A program made the position numbers and the translations under genes. Under the pieces are notes generated by a model. The model had not been told where the DNA came from and did not search any database. It saw only the letters and a program-made list of their open reading frames with translations. From an uncultured Caryophanales bacterium (GTDB taxonomy: Bacteria; Bacillota_I; Bacilli_A; RF39; UBA660): a DNA stretch of 64,000 bases. Positions 18,120 through 27,807 of this stretch are shown here, piece after piece. Every line of letters begins with the position of its first letter. The stretch's first letter is position 1. Location: the NCBI GenBank assembly GCA_946628045.1, contig CAMOVZ010000002.1, positions 62,001-126,000 of the forward strand, read 5' to 3'.

Positions 18120-19184
18120 TTACCAAATCCAATCTCCATTCTTTTTAATTTCTGCTACTTTTTGATTATGTTCATTAAGAGTCTTAGTAAAATATACCCT
18201 ACCATGTTTATCCGCAACAAAGTAATAATAATCACTACTTTCATGATTAACACTAGCATCAATTGCTTCTACCCCAGGATTACAAATAGGTCCAACTGGC
18301 ATTTTACCCATCATAGTACTACTTCTAGTATTATAACCATTAACTGAAGCAAATTGTTCACTAGTTAAATCACTAGTCATTGCTACTTGCAAACCATAAT
18401 AAGTAGTAACATCACTTCCAAGATTCATCTTTTTATTTAATCTATTTTCAAATACAGATACTATCATCTTCATATTTTCACTATTAGTACCTTCAAGTTC
18501 TACAATAGAAGCCATAGTTATATAATAATGAGGATCATCAATCATCTTATCTTTGTATTTTTCAAGAATCTTTTCTTCTTGATTTAACATAGTATTAATT
18601 ATTTCTTTAACACTTACATCTTTATTATCAAAATAATAAGTTTCAGGAGCTAAATACCCCTCTAATGCATAATAAATATTATCATCAAGTATTTTATCAG
18701 TTAAAAACCAATATTTATTAATTAATTCTTTTAAATAAGTTTTATCTTTAATAGTATTAATAACATCATCATAACTATTATTAGTCTTATTCTCTATTAA
18801 TTTAGCATATGAAGTAATTCTCTCTCCTTCCTTAAAAGTAACAATTATTCTATTAGGATTATAATTACTTCCTTTTTCTAATTCCTTTATTATAGTATTT
18901 AGATCCATACTTTTATTTAATATATAAGTTGCAGCTTTTAAATTATTAGCTTTATTTAATTTAAGATATAACTTAAAAACATTAGTACTTCTAATTAAAC
19001 CTTTTTCTTTTAATATTTCTCCTATTTTCTCTCTACTAGTACCACTAGGTATTTCTACTTCTATATCTTTTTTATCAAAAGCATTAACTGGTCCAGTAAA
19101 AAAGAAAAAACTACCAATAAGAATACCAATTATTAAAACAATTATAAGTATATAAAATAATGGTTTCTTTTTTCTTTTTTTCAT
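18120..19184 (-). CDS. mltG: Endolytic murein transglycosylase MltG
   Basis: A 354-aa YceG-family protein with an N-terminal basic stretch and one membrane helix (LFYILIIVLIIGILIGSFFFF). A LysM-like region (IPSGTSREKIGEILKEKGLI) is followed by the catalytic domain with the active-site Glu in MASIVELEG, and PVGPICNPGVEAIDA near the end. MltG cuts nascent glycan strands and sets their length. It sits in the conserved block between yrzB and trmR. Confidence 0.95.
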   Translation of the reverse strand: MKKRKKKPLFYILIIVLIIGILIGSFFFFTGPVNAFDKKDIEVEIPSGTSREKIGEILKEKGLIRSTNVFKLYLKLNKANNLKAATYILNKSMDLNTIIKELEKGSNYNPNRIIVTFKEGERITSYAKLIENKTNNSYDDVINTIKDKTYLKELINKYWFLTDKILDDNIYYALEGYLAPETYYFDNKDVSVKEIINTMLNQEEKILEKYKDKMIDDPHYYITMASIVELEGTNSENMKMIVSVFENRLNKKMNLGSDVTTYYGLQVAMTSDLTSEQFASVNGYNTRSSTMMGKMPVGPICNPGVEAIDASVNHESSDYYYFVADKHGRVYFTKTLNEHNQKVAEIKKNGDWIW

Positions 19185-19208
19185 ACTACCTCCAGAAAAA
19201 ATAAAGAG

Positions 19209-19496
19209 CTATTGCTCGTTATTTTCTTTCTTCTTACGTACTTCTTCTTGTAATGTTTCTAAGATTGTCTCAATTACTTTCCATTCTTTATCTGTAGTAA
19301 TTGCTTCTAATTTACTATTAGGATTTTCAGGATCATATATAGAAGCATATACTTCTATATTTCCATTCTCATCTCTTGTATTATCTGTATATACAATATA
19401 ATTTTTATTAGTTTCATCACTTTCAAAAGTGAATAAAACATCATATACTACTTCTTTACCATTTTCATCTATCATTGAAAAACTATTTTTCTTCAT
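19209..19496 (-). CDS. yrzB: DUF1292 protein (YrzB family)
   Basis: A 95-aa protein matching the DUF1292 pattern: an N-terminal strand (ENGKEVVYDVLFTFESDE), YIVYTDNT, a YDPEN loop, LEAITTDKEW and a Glu/Lys-rich C-terminal helix. The molecular role is unknown. It stands between ruvX (1 bp) and mltG, as in Bacillus. A second DUF1292-like protein is encoded at 32215. Confidence 0.9.
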   Translation of the reverse strand: MKKNSFSMIDENGKEVVYDVLFTFESDETNKNYIVYTDNTRDENGNIEVYASIYDPENPNSKLEAITTDKEWKVIETILETLQEEVRKKKENNEQ

Positions 19497-19497
19497 A

Positions 19498-19911
19498 TTA
19501 ACTTCTCCTATCTAAATATGTTTGTAATATTATAGTAGCGGCTAAACTATCAACCACTTTTTTTCTATTTTTTCTAGATACATCACCTTTAATTAATGTA
19601 TCTAATGCACTTTTAGTAGATAATCTTTCATCTTGCAAATAAACTGGTATATCAATATTCTTCTCTAACTTTTCTTTAAATTCTAAACTTAATTCTGCTT
19701 TAGGTCCTATTGTATTATTCATATTCTTAGGAAATCCTAATACAATAGCATCTACTTCTAATTCTAAAACAAGTTTTTTTACTTCTTCAATTAGTCTATC
19801 ATATTCTTCATTATGTCTAATAACTTTTAAACTAGACGCAATTAACCCTGTCTTATCACTAATAGCTACACCTAAAGTTCTACTCCCTAAATCAAGGCCT
19901 AAATATCTCAT
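19498..19911 (-). CDS. ruvX: Holliday junction resolvase-like RuvX/YqgF
   Basis: A 137-aa RNase H-fold protein. It begins MRYLGLDLGSRTLGVAISD (catalytic Asp in GLDLG), has IVLGFPKNMNNTIG and ends with the acidic DERLSTKSA and VDSLAA motifs. Family members are linked to 16S rRNA 5'-end maturation or Holliday junction cleavage. It shares one base with ireB. Confidence 0.95.
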   Translation of the reverse strand: MRYLGLDLGSRTLGVAISDKTGLIASSLKVIRHNEEYDRLIEEVKKLVLELEVDAIVLGFPKNMNNTIGPKAELSLEFKEKLEKNIDIPVYLQDERLSTKSALDTLIKGDVSRKNRKKVVDSLAATIILQTYLDRRS

Positions 19912-20165
19912 TACTTATTATTACTTTGAAATTCATTTAAAAGAATTTCTACTATCTTAGCACGATCTATTTCTTGAATTTTACTTCTAGCATCTTGATA
20001 ACTAGAAATATAACCTGGATCACCACTAATTAAGTAACCAACTATTTGATTAGTTGGATTATAACCTCTCTCCTCTAAAGATTTGTAAACACTACTAATT
20101 GTTTCTCTAACGCGTTCAGTATCTAACTGTTCAATATCAAATAAACTAGTTTGTTCTTGCGACAT
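19911..20165 (-). CDS. ireB: IreB family regulatory phosphoprotein
   Basis: An 84-aa protein of the IreB (UPF0297, YrzL) family: N-terminal EQTSLFDIE, central VYKSLEERGYNPTNQIVGYLISGDPGYISSYQDAR, C-terminal VEILLNEF. In Enterococcus IreB is a substrate of a PASTA kinase and modulates envelope stress responses. It is the first gene of the conserved block; a weak promoter (TTGTAA-17-TAAAAT) precedes it. Confidence 0.95.
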   Translation of the reverse strand: MSQEQTSLFDIEQLDTERVRETISSVYKSLEERGYNPTNQIVGYLISGDPGYISSYQDARSKIQEIDRAKIVEILLNEFQSNNK

Positions 20166-20228
20166 AATATCACCTCTACTATTTCTATAATATTATTTTA
20201 ACATTTCAATTTATTATTTACAATATAT

Positions 20229-21284
20229 TTATTTACTATGATTACCTTTTATAGATTCAATCTTTCTATTAGCTTTATCTAATAATACTATTCCATTAAT
20301 CTTTCTAACAGGCATTACTAATACACCCTTAATTTCAGGTATTTTTATCCTAGCAATTTTCATCTTAGCTTCATCACTTAATTCAATTACCTCTTCATTA
20401 CTTAACACTCTAAAAATTTCTTCCTTAATAAACTCTTTAGGACAATTAAATGAAGGATTAATCTCAAGTATTTCTCTCATTCTAGAAAAAACATTATTCT
20501 TAATAGCTAAATCATAAAGAATATAATCTTTAACACTCATAGAATCAATCTCATCAACACTAAATAATCTCAATAGATTACTATCTAAAGGAATATTTCC
20601 TTCATATGAAGGATACTTAATAATTAACTCTTTTATTTTTAAAGCATCATCTTCATTAAAATTAAAACGTATATTATTTATTATATTTCTTTGTTTTTTA
20701 TTTAAACTTAATAAAAATTCTTTACCAAATAATTCAATATTTTTCTTCGTTAAAAAACTATAATGACTTATACCATCATAATTATCACGTCCAACATCTA
20801 AAGTAGTATGGTCTATATGAATAATATCACTAAACTCTTTAATACACCATTCTTTTTCTTCTTGTGATACAAATCTTAAAGAATAATAAAAACTAGAAAT
20901 AACATCTTCATATTTTAATAACATATTTTTATATTCATTTTTCTTAAAACGTTTAGTTAAAATTTTATCTAAAGCAAAATATTTTATCTTATTACCTTCA
21001 TTTATCACATATTTATCTTCTACTAATTCATTATACAAATTCATATTATCTTCTATAAAAGCAAAATATTTAACTATTAAAGGTGTTATTCTTCTATCAT
21101 TTACAAATCTAGGAATACCAGGTGTTTTTACATTAAATTGTTTTTCATCTATATCTAATTCATCGATAAAAGGTATTATAAAATCATCAGCTCTAGCAAT
21201 TTGCCTAGCACTAAAGAGAAATCCATTACGCTCTAAAGTATAATGAATTGCATCAAGTACATTATCAATAACTATATTCTTCAT
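20229..21284 (-). CDS. Soluble protein of unknown function downstream of rhomboid
   Basis: A 351-aa soluble protein, mostly helical and rich in charged residues, without signal or membrane segment. It has SARQIARADDFIIPFIDELD near the N-terminus and a closing beta-like segment (GVLVMPVRKINGIVLLDK). I do not recognise it. It starts one base after the rhomboid stop and so is co-translated with it, which suggests a partner role (inference). Confidence 0.7.
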   Translation of the reverse strand: MKNIVIDNVLDAIHYTLERNGFLFSARQIARADDFIIPFIDELDIDEKQFNVKTPGIPRFVNDRRITPLIVKYFAFIEDNMNLYNELVEDKYVINEGNKIKYFALDKILTKRFKKNEYKNMLLKYEDVISSFYYSLRFVSQEEKEWCIKEFSDIIHIDHTTLDVGRDNYDGISHYSFLTKKNIELFGKEFLLSLNKKQRNIINNIRFNFNEDDALKIKELIIKYPSYEGNIPLDSNLLRLFSVDEIDSMSVKDYILYDLAIKNNVFSRMREILEINPSFNCPKEFIKEEIFRVLSNEEVIELSDEAKMKIARIKIPEIKGVLVMPVRKINGIVLLDKANRKIESIKGNHSK

Positions 21285-21285
21285 A

Positions 21286-22443
21286 TTAACCTCTTACACT
21301 ATAGATAAATGCTACATATAATATAACCAATGTAAATATAGTAGTAATTATCCATCCATTAACTATATCAGAAGTACTAGACTTATCTTTAACTCCTACA
21401 CTTTTAGTAATAATTATTCCACCTATTAATCCACCAATATGAGCAAAATTATCTACTCCAGGTAATACAAATCCTAATACTAAGTTAAATAATATTAAAG
21501 GAATTAATTGTGTCTTTAATACATTACCTAAATAAACTCTATAATGGTATCCAAAATAAAGTAATGCTCCCATAAGTCCAAAGATAGCACCACTTGCTCC
21601 AATAGATGCTGTATTACCACCAAATATCATAGAAAATAAAGCTCCCATTAAACCAGAAAATAAATAAATAACTAAATACTTAATTCTTCCAAAATAATTT
21701 TCTATTTGACTACCTATTACATATAAAGCATACATATTAAAGAATAAATGCATAATACTACCATGTAAGAATATACCAGTTATTAATCTATAGTATTCTC
21801 CTATTCTAATACTAGGTCCATGTATACAAAAAGCATTAATAATATAATCATACTTGCCTAATAATATAGGTACTAAAAATAATAAAACATTAATAGCAAT
21901 TAATATATATGTAATATAAGGTCCTTTATTTTTAAATACCTTTTCTATTCTACTAGCATCTTTAATATTATGTTCATTTATATCATTAGTAATCTTAGCA
22001 AATAATTCTACCCCTTCTTCATTATACACAAGTTTCTGACTAAGATCTGGAAATATTTTTTTAACAATATCATTACTTTTAATATCGGATTCATCAGTAA
22101 TTTTAATACCCATTAACTTAGAATCAGAATTAATATCTTTAGTAACATTATCTCCCATATCTAAAAAGAAACTCATAACATTAACATTAAAAGAAAATGT
22201 TTTTTTCTTTATTTTCTTAAGAATTCTTTTAGTCTTAAATACATCAAAATCATATTGTTCATCATTATGAATATAACCAGATACAATACGAATAACTTTA
22301 CAATCAGCATCTAAGTTTTCTAACCAAATTTCATTATCAACACCCTGTAATATAATAGGATTATAATTCTTTTCAGTTATAAAATAATGAAGTAATTTCA
22401 TTGTAAGAACATTTTTATCATCAAGCATTAAATCATTTTCCAT
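21286..22443 (-). CDS. Rhomboid intramembrane serine protease with N-terminal cytosolic domain
   Basis: A 385-aa protein. Residues 1 to about 170 form a cytosolic domain; then come about six to seven helices with the rhomboid signatures HGSIMHLFFNMYAL (His/Asn of the oxyanion region), GASGAIFGLMG (catalytic Ser) and NFAHIGGLIGG (catalytic His). The layout resembles Bacillus GluP (YqgP), which cleaves membrane transporters with FtsH. The start has a GGAGGGA-like site. Confidence 0.92.
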   Translation of the reverse strand: MENDLMLDDKNVLTMKLLHYFITEKNYNPIILQGVDNEIWLENLDADCKVIRIVSGYIHNDEQYDFDVFKTKRILKKIKKKTFSFNVNVMSFFLDMGDNVTKDINSDSKLMGIKITDESDIKSNDIVKKIFPDLSQKLVYNEEGVELFAKITNDINEHNIKDASRIEKVFKNKGPYITYILIAINVLLFLVPILLGKYDYIINAFCIHGPSIRIGEYYRLITGIFLHGSIMHLFFNMYALYVIGSQIENYFGRIKYLVIYLFSGLMGALFSMIFGGNTASIGASGAIFGLMGALLYFGYHYRVYLGNVLKTQLIPLILFNLVLGFVLPGVDNFAHIGGLIGGIIITKSVGVKDKSSTSDIVNGWIITTIFTLVILYVAFIYSVRG

Positions 22444-22512
22444 AAAATCCCTCCAAAAATACTAATAATATTATACAACACTACATAAAATAAAAAAAGA
22501 GGAGATGATTAA

Positions 22513-22971
22513 ATGATTAAAAAAGTATTTACATTTTTACTATGTCTAGCCCCATGGTTCTTATCTAGTATTATTCCCTTAAATTATGAATATTATGATA
22601 CTATAAATAAACCTTTTTTTGCTCCACCAAAAATATTTTATCCTATTGCCTGGACTATTATGTATATATTAATAGCTATTACTATATATACAATTATTAA
22701 AAATAATAAATTAAAAGAAATAAACAAGTCATATAAAATAACTCTATTAATAAACTATATACTTAATCAAAGTTATACTCTATTATTTTTTGGATTAAAT
22801 AATCCATTCTTAGGATTTGTATCATGTCTTGCTACTTTACTATCAAGTCTATTTCTATATGAAGAAACATCACTACTTAATAATAAAATATCTAAACTAT
22901 TATACCCCTATATAATACTATTAATATTTGCAACAGTTCTATCTTTATCTATTTATTTATTAAACATATAA
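22513..22971 (+). CDS. tspO: TspO/MBR family membrane protein
   Basis: One of two plus-strand protein genes. The 152-aa product has five predicted helices and the family signature: WFLSSIIPLNYEYYDTINKP, FFAPPKIFYPIAWTIMYILIA, and LLINYILNQSYTLLFFGLNNPFLGF (Asn-x-x-Trp in canonical TspO replaced by Asn-Gln-Ser-Tyr). Family members bind porphyrins and other hydrophobic ligands. GGAGATG precedes the ATG. It is divergent from the rhomboid gene and ends in a strong terminator. Confidence 0.88.
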   Translation: MIKKVFTFLLCLAPWFLSSIIPLNYEYYDTINKPFFAPPKIFYPIAWTIMYILIAITIYTIIKNNKLKEINKSYKITLLINYILNQSYTLLFFGLNNPFLGFVSCLATLLSSLFLYEETSLLNNKISKLLYPYIILLIFATVLSLSIYLLNI

Positions 22972-22997
22972 AAAGTACAATATCTTGTACTTTTTTT
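22971..22997 (+). terminator. tspO intrinsic terminator
   Basis: Perfect stem AAAAGTACAA (22971-22980) with TTGTACTTTT (22985-22994), loop TATC, followed by a T run. Confidence 0.9.
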
Positions 22998-23028
22998 GTT
23001 GTAAAAATAAATATATTTCGAATAATAC

Positions 23029-23152
23029 TATAGGGAGTATAATTGAGTGCTTACCTCTAAAATGATGAAGAAGAAAAAAAAGCACTCAATCATCTAGATT
23101 AAGTGCGATCAACAAAAGGTAAGCACTTATAGCAACATAAGTACTCCCTATA
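23029..23152. ncRNA. Predicted structured RNA or inverted-repeat element with alternative stems
   Basis: A 124-bp non-coding element closed by a perfect 11-bp inverted repeat (TATAGGGAGTA 23029-23039; TACTCCCTATA 23142-23152). Inside are a second perfect 11-bp pair (AGTGCTTACCT 23046-23056; AGGTAAGCACT 23117-23127) and a hairpin (GCACTCAATC 23082-23091; GATTAAGTGC 23097-23106, one mismatch). A perfect competing pair (23042-23052 with 23080-23090) uses the same bases. On the plus strand a TTGTAA/TAATAC promoter-like pair lies just before it. It sits between tspO and the kinase gene. It could also be a miniature transposable element; the strand is not certain. Confidence 0.55.
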
Positions 23153-23186
23153 AATATTACATTATAATAATAATTTTTTATCAATA

Positions 23187-25796
23187 TTATCCTTCTACAA
23201 CATTGTGTGAAGCATATTCTTTAGCAATTTCTAATACTTTCTTATATTCTTCTTCTAAAGCAGAAAAATTATTATTAACAAAATTACTATCATTTTCTTT
23301 ACTCTTTAACTCATGTTGATAAGCTATATCTGCTAATTTCATAAATCCTAAATACTTACAATCACTCTTTAATGAATGAACTTCAATTGCATAATCAGGC
23401 ATATTATTTTGATTTTTATAATCAACTATTTTAGCCCATTTACCTTCAACATCTTTAACAAAATCGGATATTGTCATATTATACATATCCATATCACCAA
23501 GTAATTCTAATGCATGATTAACATCTACTCCATTTTCTTCTAGATATTCTCTATCATATAAATTAGGAACATTACTAACTTCAGGTATTAATCCTACATT
23601 AACAACTGGAATAGTTTGTACAGGTTGAACAGATTTAATTGGTTGAGTCTCAGTAATTCTAGGAGTATTTTGAATAATTTTAGGAGCTTCATCTAATATT
23701 TCTATATCATCGATATGATCAACATTAATAGGATTAAATCCAGTCATAGTAGTTTCTCTATAATTCATATCTAATTGATCTCCTAATATTTCTTCAATAT
23801 TATCTTCTACAGGAATAATATCAGGATTAGCAGGTTTATCATCTTCAGAAGAATTATTTTCTCTTTCAGCCTCAGCCTTAGTTTGACCTTCTACATCAGG
23901 TATTTCTTCACTTCTAATATTTTCATCAGTTTTAATAACTTCACTAACACTTATATCTTCAGTAGCACTTCTACCAAGTACTTGATTCATAACTCCAATT
24001 AATTGATTCTTATCAATTGGCTTAGCTAAATAATCATCAAATCCATCTGCTAAATATTTTTCTCTCATACCAGTTATAGCATTAGCAGTTAGTGCAACAG
24101 CTGGTATATGAAAATTAGGATTTTCTTTTAATTTTTTAAGTGTTTCAACACCACTCATCTTAGGCATCATATCATCAAGTAAAATAACATCATATACTTC
24201 TCCACGATTAATTCTATCAATACACTCAAATCCACTATTACATGTAACTATATTGTTAGCTCCATACTTTTCAAGTAACTTACTTCCTACTTTTAAATTA
24301 AGTGGAGTATCATCTACCATTAATATTCTAACTCCATTTAAATCTAAAGTAGTCTTAACCTTCTTACTAGACACAGCATCCGCTTGTGTAATCTTTTGGT
24401 TTAAAACAACAGTAAACTTAGAACCTTCTCCATATACAGTATGAACAATAATTCTACCACCCATTAACTCAATTAATTGTTTAGTAATAGCTAACCCAAG
24501 TCCAGTACCCTCAATAGTAGTATTTCTATCTTCATCTAATCTTTGAAACTTAGTAAACATCTTATCAATACTATCTTTCTTAATTCCACGACCAGAATCT
24601 TCAACAGAAATAATTAACTTAGATACATCTTTTGTATTAATACAATTAACTTCATAATGTACAAAACCTTTATCAGTATACTTACAAGCATTACTCAAAA
24701 GATTAGTAACAATCTTCTTAATATTAGCATGATCTCCAAATAAAGTCATAGGTAAATCAGGAGCTATACTATAAGAAAAATCTAATCCCTTCTCATTCAT
24801 TCTAGGAGTAATTAATTTAGCTAAATCTTCGAATGTCTCAGGAGCATTATATTTAGTATTAATAATCTCTATCTTACCAGCTTCTATCTTACTAATATCA
24901 AGTATTCCATTAACTATCTCAAGTAAAGTTTGACTAGCATTAACTATATCTTTAGCATTCTCTTGAGCTTCTCCTAAATTCTTAGCATCAGCAATACAAT
25001 CACTAAAACCAACAATTGCATTCAAAGGAGTTCTAATTTCATGAGACATACTAGAAAGGAAATCAGTCTTAGCACGATTAGCCTTATCAGCCTGTTCACG
25101 AGCTACCTCTAATTCACCAATTAATTTCATATCTGGATTTTCAATTGTAAAGTACATCAAAACAGTAACAAATGTCGTAGTTGCATTTATTAATAAAATA
25201 CCTGGATAGAATAATCTAAAAACCATAGTAAAAAGTATAAATAGCAAAAATACAAACATTGGAATTATTTTTTTTCTAGGTGTATTTTTTATATTTATAA
25301 ATACACATAATAATGTAATTATTACAAAAAATCCTACTGCAACAAAATCAAAATTAGCAGCCAAACCGTATGAATATACATATGTTCCATCAAAATAATA
25401 ATTTAATGGTAGTAATAAAACCATTGAACAAAAGAACATATAACACGTCAAAAACAATTTAGAAAACAATTTATATTTATTATTTATCACTTGAGCAAGT
25501 TTACTATTATTACTAAAGGATACAGAAATAGTATATTTAGAAAACAAAAATACCCACGTAATAATAAATACTAAAAACAATCTATTAACAATATACTTTA
25601 AAATATCGATGTTTATTATTTCAGATACTGTTAAACAACAGAATAATTCTAAAAACAATCCAATTATATCTACTACAAGCAACTTATTATATAATTTTGT
25701 TTCGATATTAGAAATTCTCTTTTTTGAAAAATATATTATAGTCAATAATAAAATATATATTAAACTACAAAAAATCACTGTAATCCCAATAACCAT
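23187..25796 (-). CDS. Hybrid sensor histidine kinase with receiver and HPt domains
   Basis: ATG 25796 is chosen because AGGGTGG lies just upstream; an earlier in-frame start (25859) would fall in the previous gene's terminator. The ~869-aa protein has about seven N-terminal membrane helices, then HisKA (SHEIRTPLNAIVGFSD), HATPase (NLLSNACKYTDKG; DSGRGIKK; GTGLGLAITKQLIELMGG), a receiver (LMVDDTPLNLKV; VILLDDMMPKMSG; ALTANA; AKPID), an acidic/Pro linker and a C-terminal HPt domain (EVHSLKSDCKYLG). It can run a full internal His-Asp-His relay; no output regulator is adjacent. The 7TM input domain suggests a membrane or small-molecule signal. Confidence 0.93.
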   Translation of the reverse strand: MVIGITVIFCSLIYILLLTIIYFSKKRISNIETKLYNKLLVVDIIGLFLELFCCLTVSEIINIDILKYIVNRLFLVFIITWVFLFSKYTISVSFSNNSKLAQVINNKYKLFSKLFLTCYMFFCSMVLLLPLNYYFDGTYVYSYGLAANFDFVAVGFFVIITLLCVFINIKNTPRKKIIPMFVFLLFILFTMVFRLFYPGILLINATTTFVTVLMYFTIENPDMKLIGELEVAREQADKANRAKTDFLSSMSHEIRTPLNAIVGFSDCIADAKNLGEAQENAKDIVNASQTLLEIVNGILDISKIEAGKIEIINTKYNAPETFEDLAKLITPRMNEKGLDFSYSIAPDLPMTLFGDHANIKKIVTNLLSNACKYTDKGFVHYEVNCINTKDVSKLIISVEDSGRGIKKDSIDKMFTKFQRLDEDRNTTIEGTGLGLAITKQLIELMGGRIIVHTVYGEGSKFTVVLNQKITQADAVSSKKVKTTLDLNGVRILMVDDTPLNLKVGSKLLEKYGANNIVTCNSGFECIDRINRGEVYDVILLDDMMPKMSGVETLKKLKENPNFHIPAVALTANAITGMREKYLADGFDDYLAKPIDKNQLIGVMNQVLGRSATEDISVSEVIKTDENIRSEEIPDVEGQTKAEAERENNSSEDDKPANPDIIPVEDNIEEILGDQLDMNYRETTMTGFNPINVDHIDDIEILDEAPKIIQNTPRITETQPIKSVQPVQTIPVVNVGLIPEVSNVPNLYDREYLEENGVDVNHALELLGDMDMYNMTISDFVKDVEGKWAKIVDYKNQNNMPDYAIEVHSLKSDCKYLGFMKLADIAYQHELKSKENDSNFVNNNFSALEEEYKKVLEIAKEYASHNVVEG

Positions 25797-25833
25797 AATT
25801 ACCACCCTATCTTTATCATAAATAGTATAGCAT

Positions 25834-25870
25834 AAAAAAAAACAAAACACTATAAGCATTTTGTTTTTTT
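25834..25870 (-). terminator. Terminator of the acyl-CoA synthetase gene
   Basis: Stem AAACAAAA (25840-25847) with TTTTGTTT (25859-25866) and an 11-base loop, then a U run on the minus strand. It separates the synthetase gene from the kinase gene. Confidence 0.65.
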
Positions 25871-25873
25871 ATT

Positions 25874-27751
25874 CTATTTAGTTCTGATTGTTTTATTTTC
25901 TATTGCACTATCTTCATTTTGTAATGCAACGAAATCAACTTTTCCTATAGCTGTATATGGGAATTCATTTCTGAATTTATATGCAACTGGTTGAACATAT
26001 TCAGGTAATTTTGCCTTACATAATTCTCTTATTTCTTCTTCAATTATCTCTTGATGATCAATATATTCTGGTTTTAAAATAATATGAGCCTTTGGTAAAA
26101 ATCCTTGACTAAAGTTAGGATCATGAATACCAACAACCATACATTCGTCAACTGCTTCATGTGATTTAATTACTGCTTCTATAACAGGTGGGAATACTTT
26201 AAATCCATCGTTTCTAATAATCATTCTCTTAATACGACCATCAATATAAAGCATACCATTTTCATCCATATATCCAATATCACCTGTATGAATCCATCTA
26301 CGACCATCAGCATGTACACGAATCATATCATCAGTAGCTTTTTGATTTTTATAATAACCAAGCATTGTAGTTGGCCCTGATATACAAACTTCACCATGTT
26401 CACCATATTTTAATTCTTCACCTGTTTCAGGATCAAAAATAGAAATAATATTGTGTGGTAATGGAATACCCACACTACCTTCAGCATTAATTTCATTAAC
26501 ACAAGCGGCAGCAAGTGAACATTCTTCTGTAATACCATAACCTTTAATAATATCATTTGGAGCTCTATGTTCTCTTAAGAAATCATTTGCTCTTTTTTCT
26601 AATTTAACATTCATTGCATCTCCACCAACAGCTGGAGTAATTAAATAAGATAAATCAACACCTTTAAGTTCTTTACTTTCTAATACATTACCCCAATGAG
26701 ATGGAACACCAGCCATGTGGTTAGGTTTTAAATCTCTAATCATTTTAGCAAATTTTTCTGGTTCAAACTTAGGAATTAAGATTGAAGTCATACCTACTAT
26801 AAAAGGCATGTGTAATCCAGCACCAACACCATATGCAATAAAAGGAGGCATTATATCTAAGAATCTATGTCCTGGTAATAAATGCATTCCAGATAGTTTA
26901 TATTGATATGCTATTGTATTGAAGTTATCATTTGATAACATAACTCCCTTAGGAGTACCAGTAGTACCACCAGTATGTAAAATAGCAACTGGAATATTAC
27001 TTTCTATATTTTCTTCTACATGAGTAACACTTTCACCTTTTTTAATAAAAGTATCCCATTTCATAAGACTTTCATCTTCAACAATTCTATCTTTTTTATC
27101 AGTAATATATTCAAAGATTTCCCCTATTTTATATCCGCAATAAACAGCATAAGGTAAAGAATCTCCAGCAGAAATAGATATTACTTTTTTAACTTTTGTT
27201 TGTTCTTTAATATCTCTTATTTTTTTCCAACAAGCATCGATAGTAACAAATAAAGTTGATTCCGCTTCATTTGTATAATCATAGATACCTTCTTTACTTG
27301 TACGAGGATCTATCATATTAGCCACAGCACCAATTTTACTAATAGCGTACATTAAATATACAACTTCAGGTGTAGTTGGCATAGCAACAGTGATAATATC
27401 ACCTTTTTTTACTCCCATAGCAGTTAATGCTTTAGCAGCTTTATCTATACCTTCAAATAATTCTTTGTATGTAAACTTTCTACCAAAATACTCCATAGCT
27501 ATTCTATTCATATGATCTTTATTAACTTCATATATAGAACGATACATAGTTGTTTTTGGAACTTCAAAATTTATTACACTTTCAGAATAATATTTTTCCC
27601 AAGGTCTATCTACCGAAGGATATCCCGTTTTTTCCTCTTTTGCTTTTAATTCATTAATTTTTTCTCTTAATTTAATTAATTCTTCCTTTGTCAAATTCTC
27701 TTCCCCCTCAATTTGACTATTTATTATATCATATTTCTCATTATTTTGCAA
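25874..27751 (-). CDS. AMP-forming acyl-CoA synthetase/ligase
   Basis: A class I adenylate-forming enzyme of about 625 aa. P-loop-like motif AILHTGGTTGTPKGVMLS, motif GYGITEECSL, WIHTGDIGYMDENGMLYIDGRIKRMI and the C-terminal lysine in TAIGKVDF. It activates a carboxylic (probably fatty) acid to an acyl-AMP and thioester; the substrate is not readable. The start is uncertain: TTG 27751 is preferred because its leader (GGGAGTGATAAA) nearly matches that of ATG 51655. TTG 27766 and TTG 27694 (GAGGGGG upstream) are alternatives. It is monocistronic, with an operator-like dyad upstream. Confidence 0.9.
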   Translation of the reverse strand: MQNNEKYDIINSQIEGEENLTKEELIKLREKINELKAKEEKTGYPSVDRPWEKYYSESVINFEVPKTTMYRSIYEVNKDHMNRIAMEYFGRKFTYKELFEGIDKAAKALTAMGVKKGDIITVAMPTTPEVVYLMYAISKIGAVANMIDPRTSKEGIYDYTNEAESTLFVTIDACWKKIRDIKEQTKVKKVISISAGDSLPYAVYCGYKIGEIFEYITDKKDRIVEDESLMKWDTFIKKGESVTHVEENIESNIPVAILHTGGTTGTPKGVMLSNDNFNTIAYQYKLSGMHLLPGHRFLDIMPPFIAYGVGAGLHMPFIVGMTSILIPKFEPEKFAKMIRDLKPNHMAGVPSHWGNVLESKELKGVDLSYLITPAVGGDAMNVKLEKRANDFLREHRAPNDIIKGYGITEECSLAAACVNEINAEGSVGIPLPHNIISIFDPETGEELKYGEHGEVCISGPTTMLGYYKNQKATDDMIRVHADGRRWIHTGDIGYMDENGMLYIDGRIKRMIIRNDGFKVFPPVIEAVIKSHEAVDECMVVGIHDPNFSQGFLPKAHIILKPEYIDHQEIIEEEIRELCKAKLPEYVQPVAYKFRNEFPYTAIGKVDFVALQNEDSAIENKTIRTK

Positions 27752-27807
27752 GTTTATCACTCCCAAATATAATTTTAAACTACTTTTTTATACTTTCAAA
27801 TACCTTA

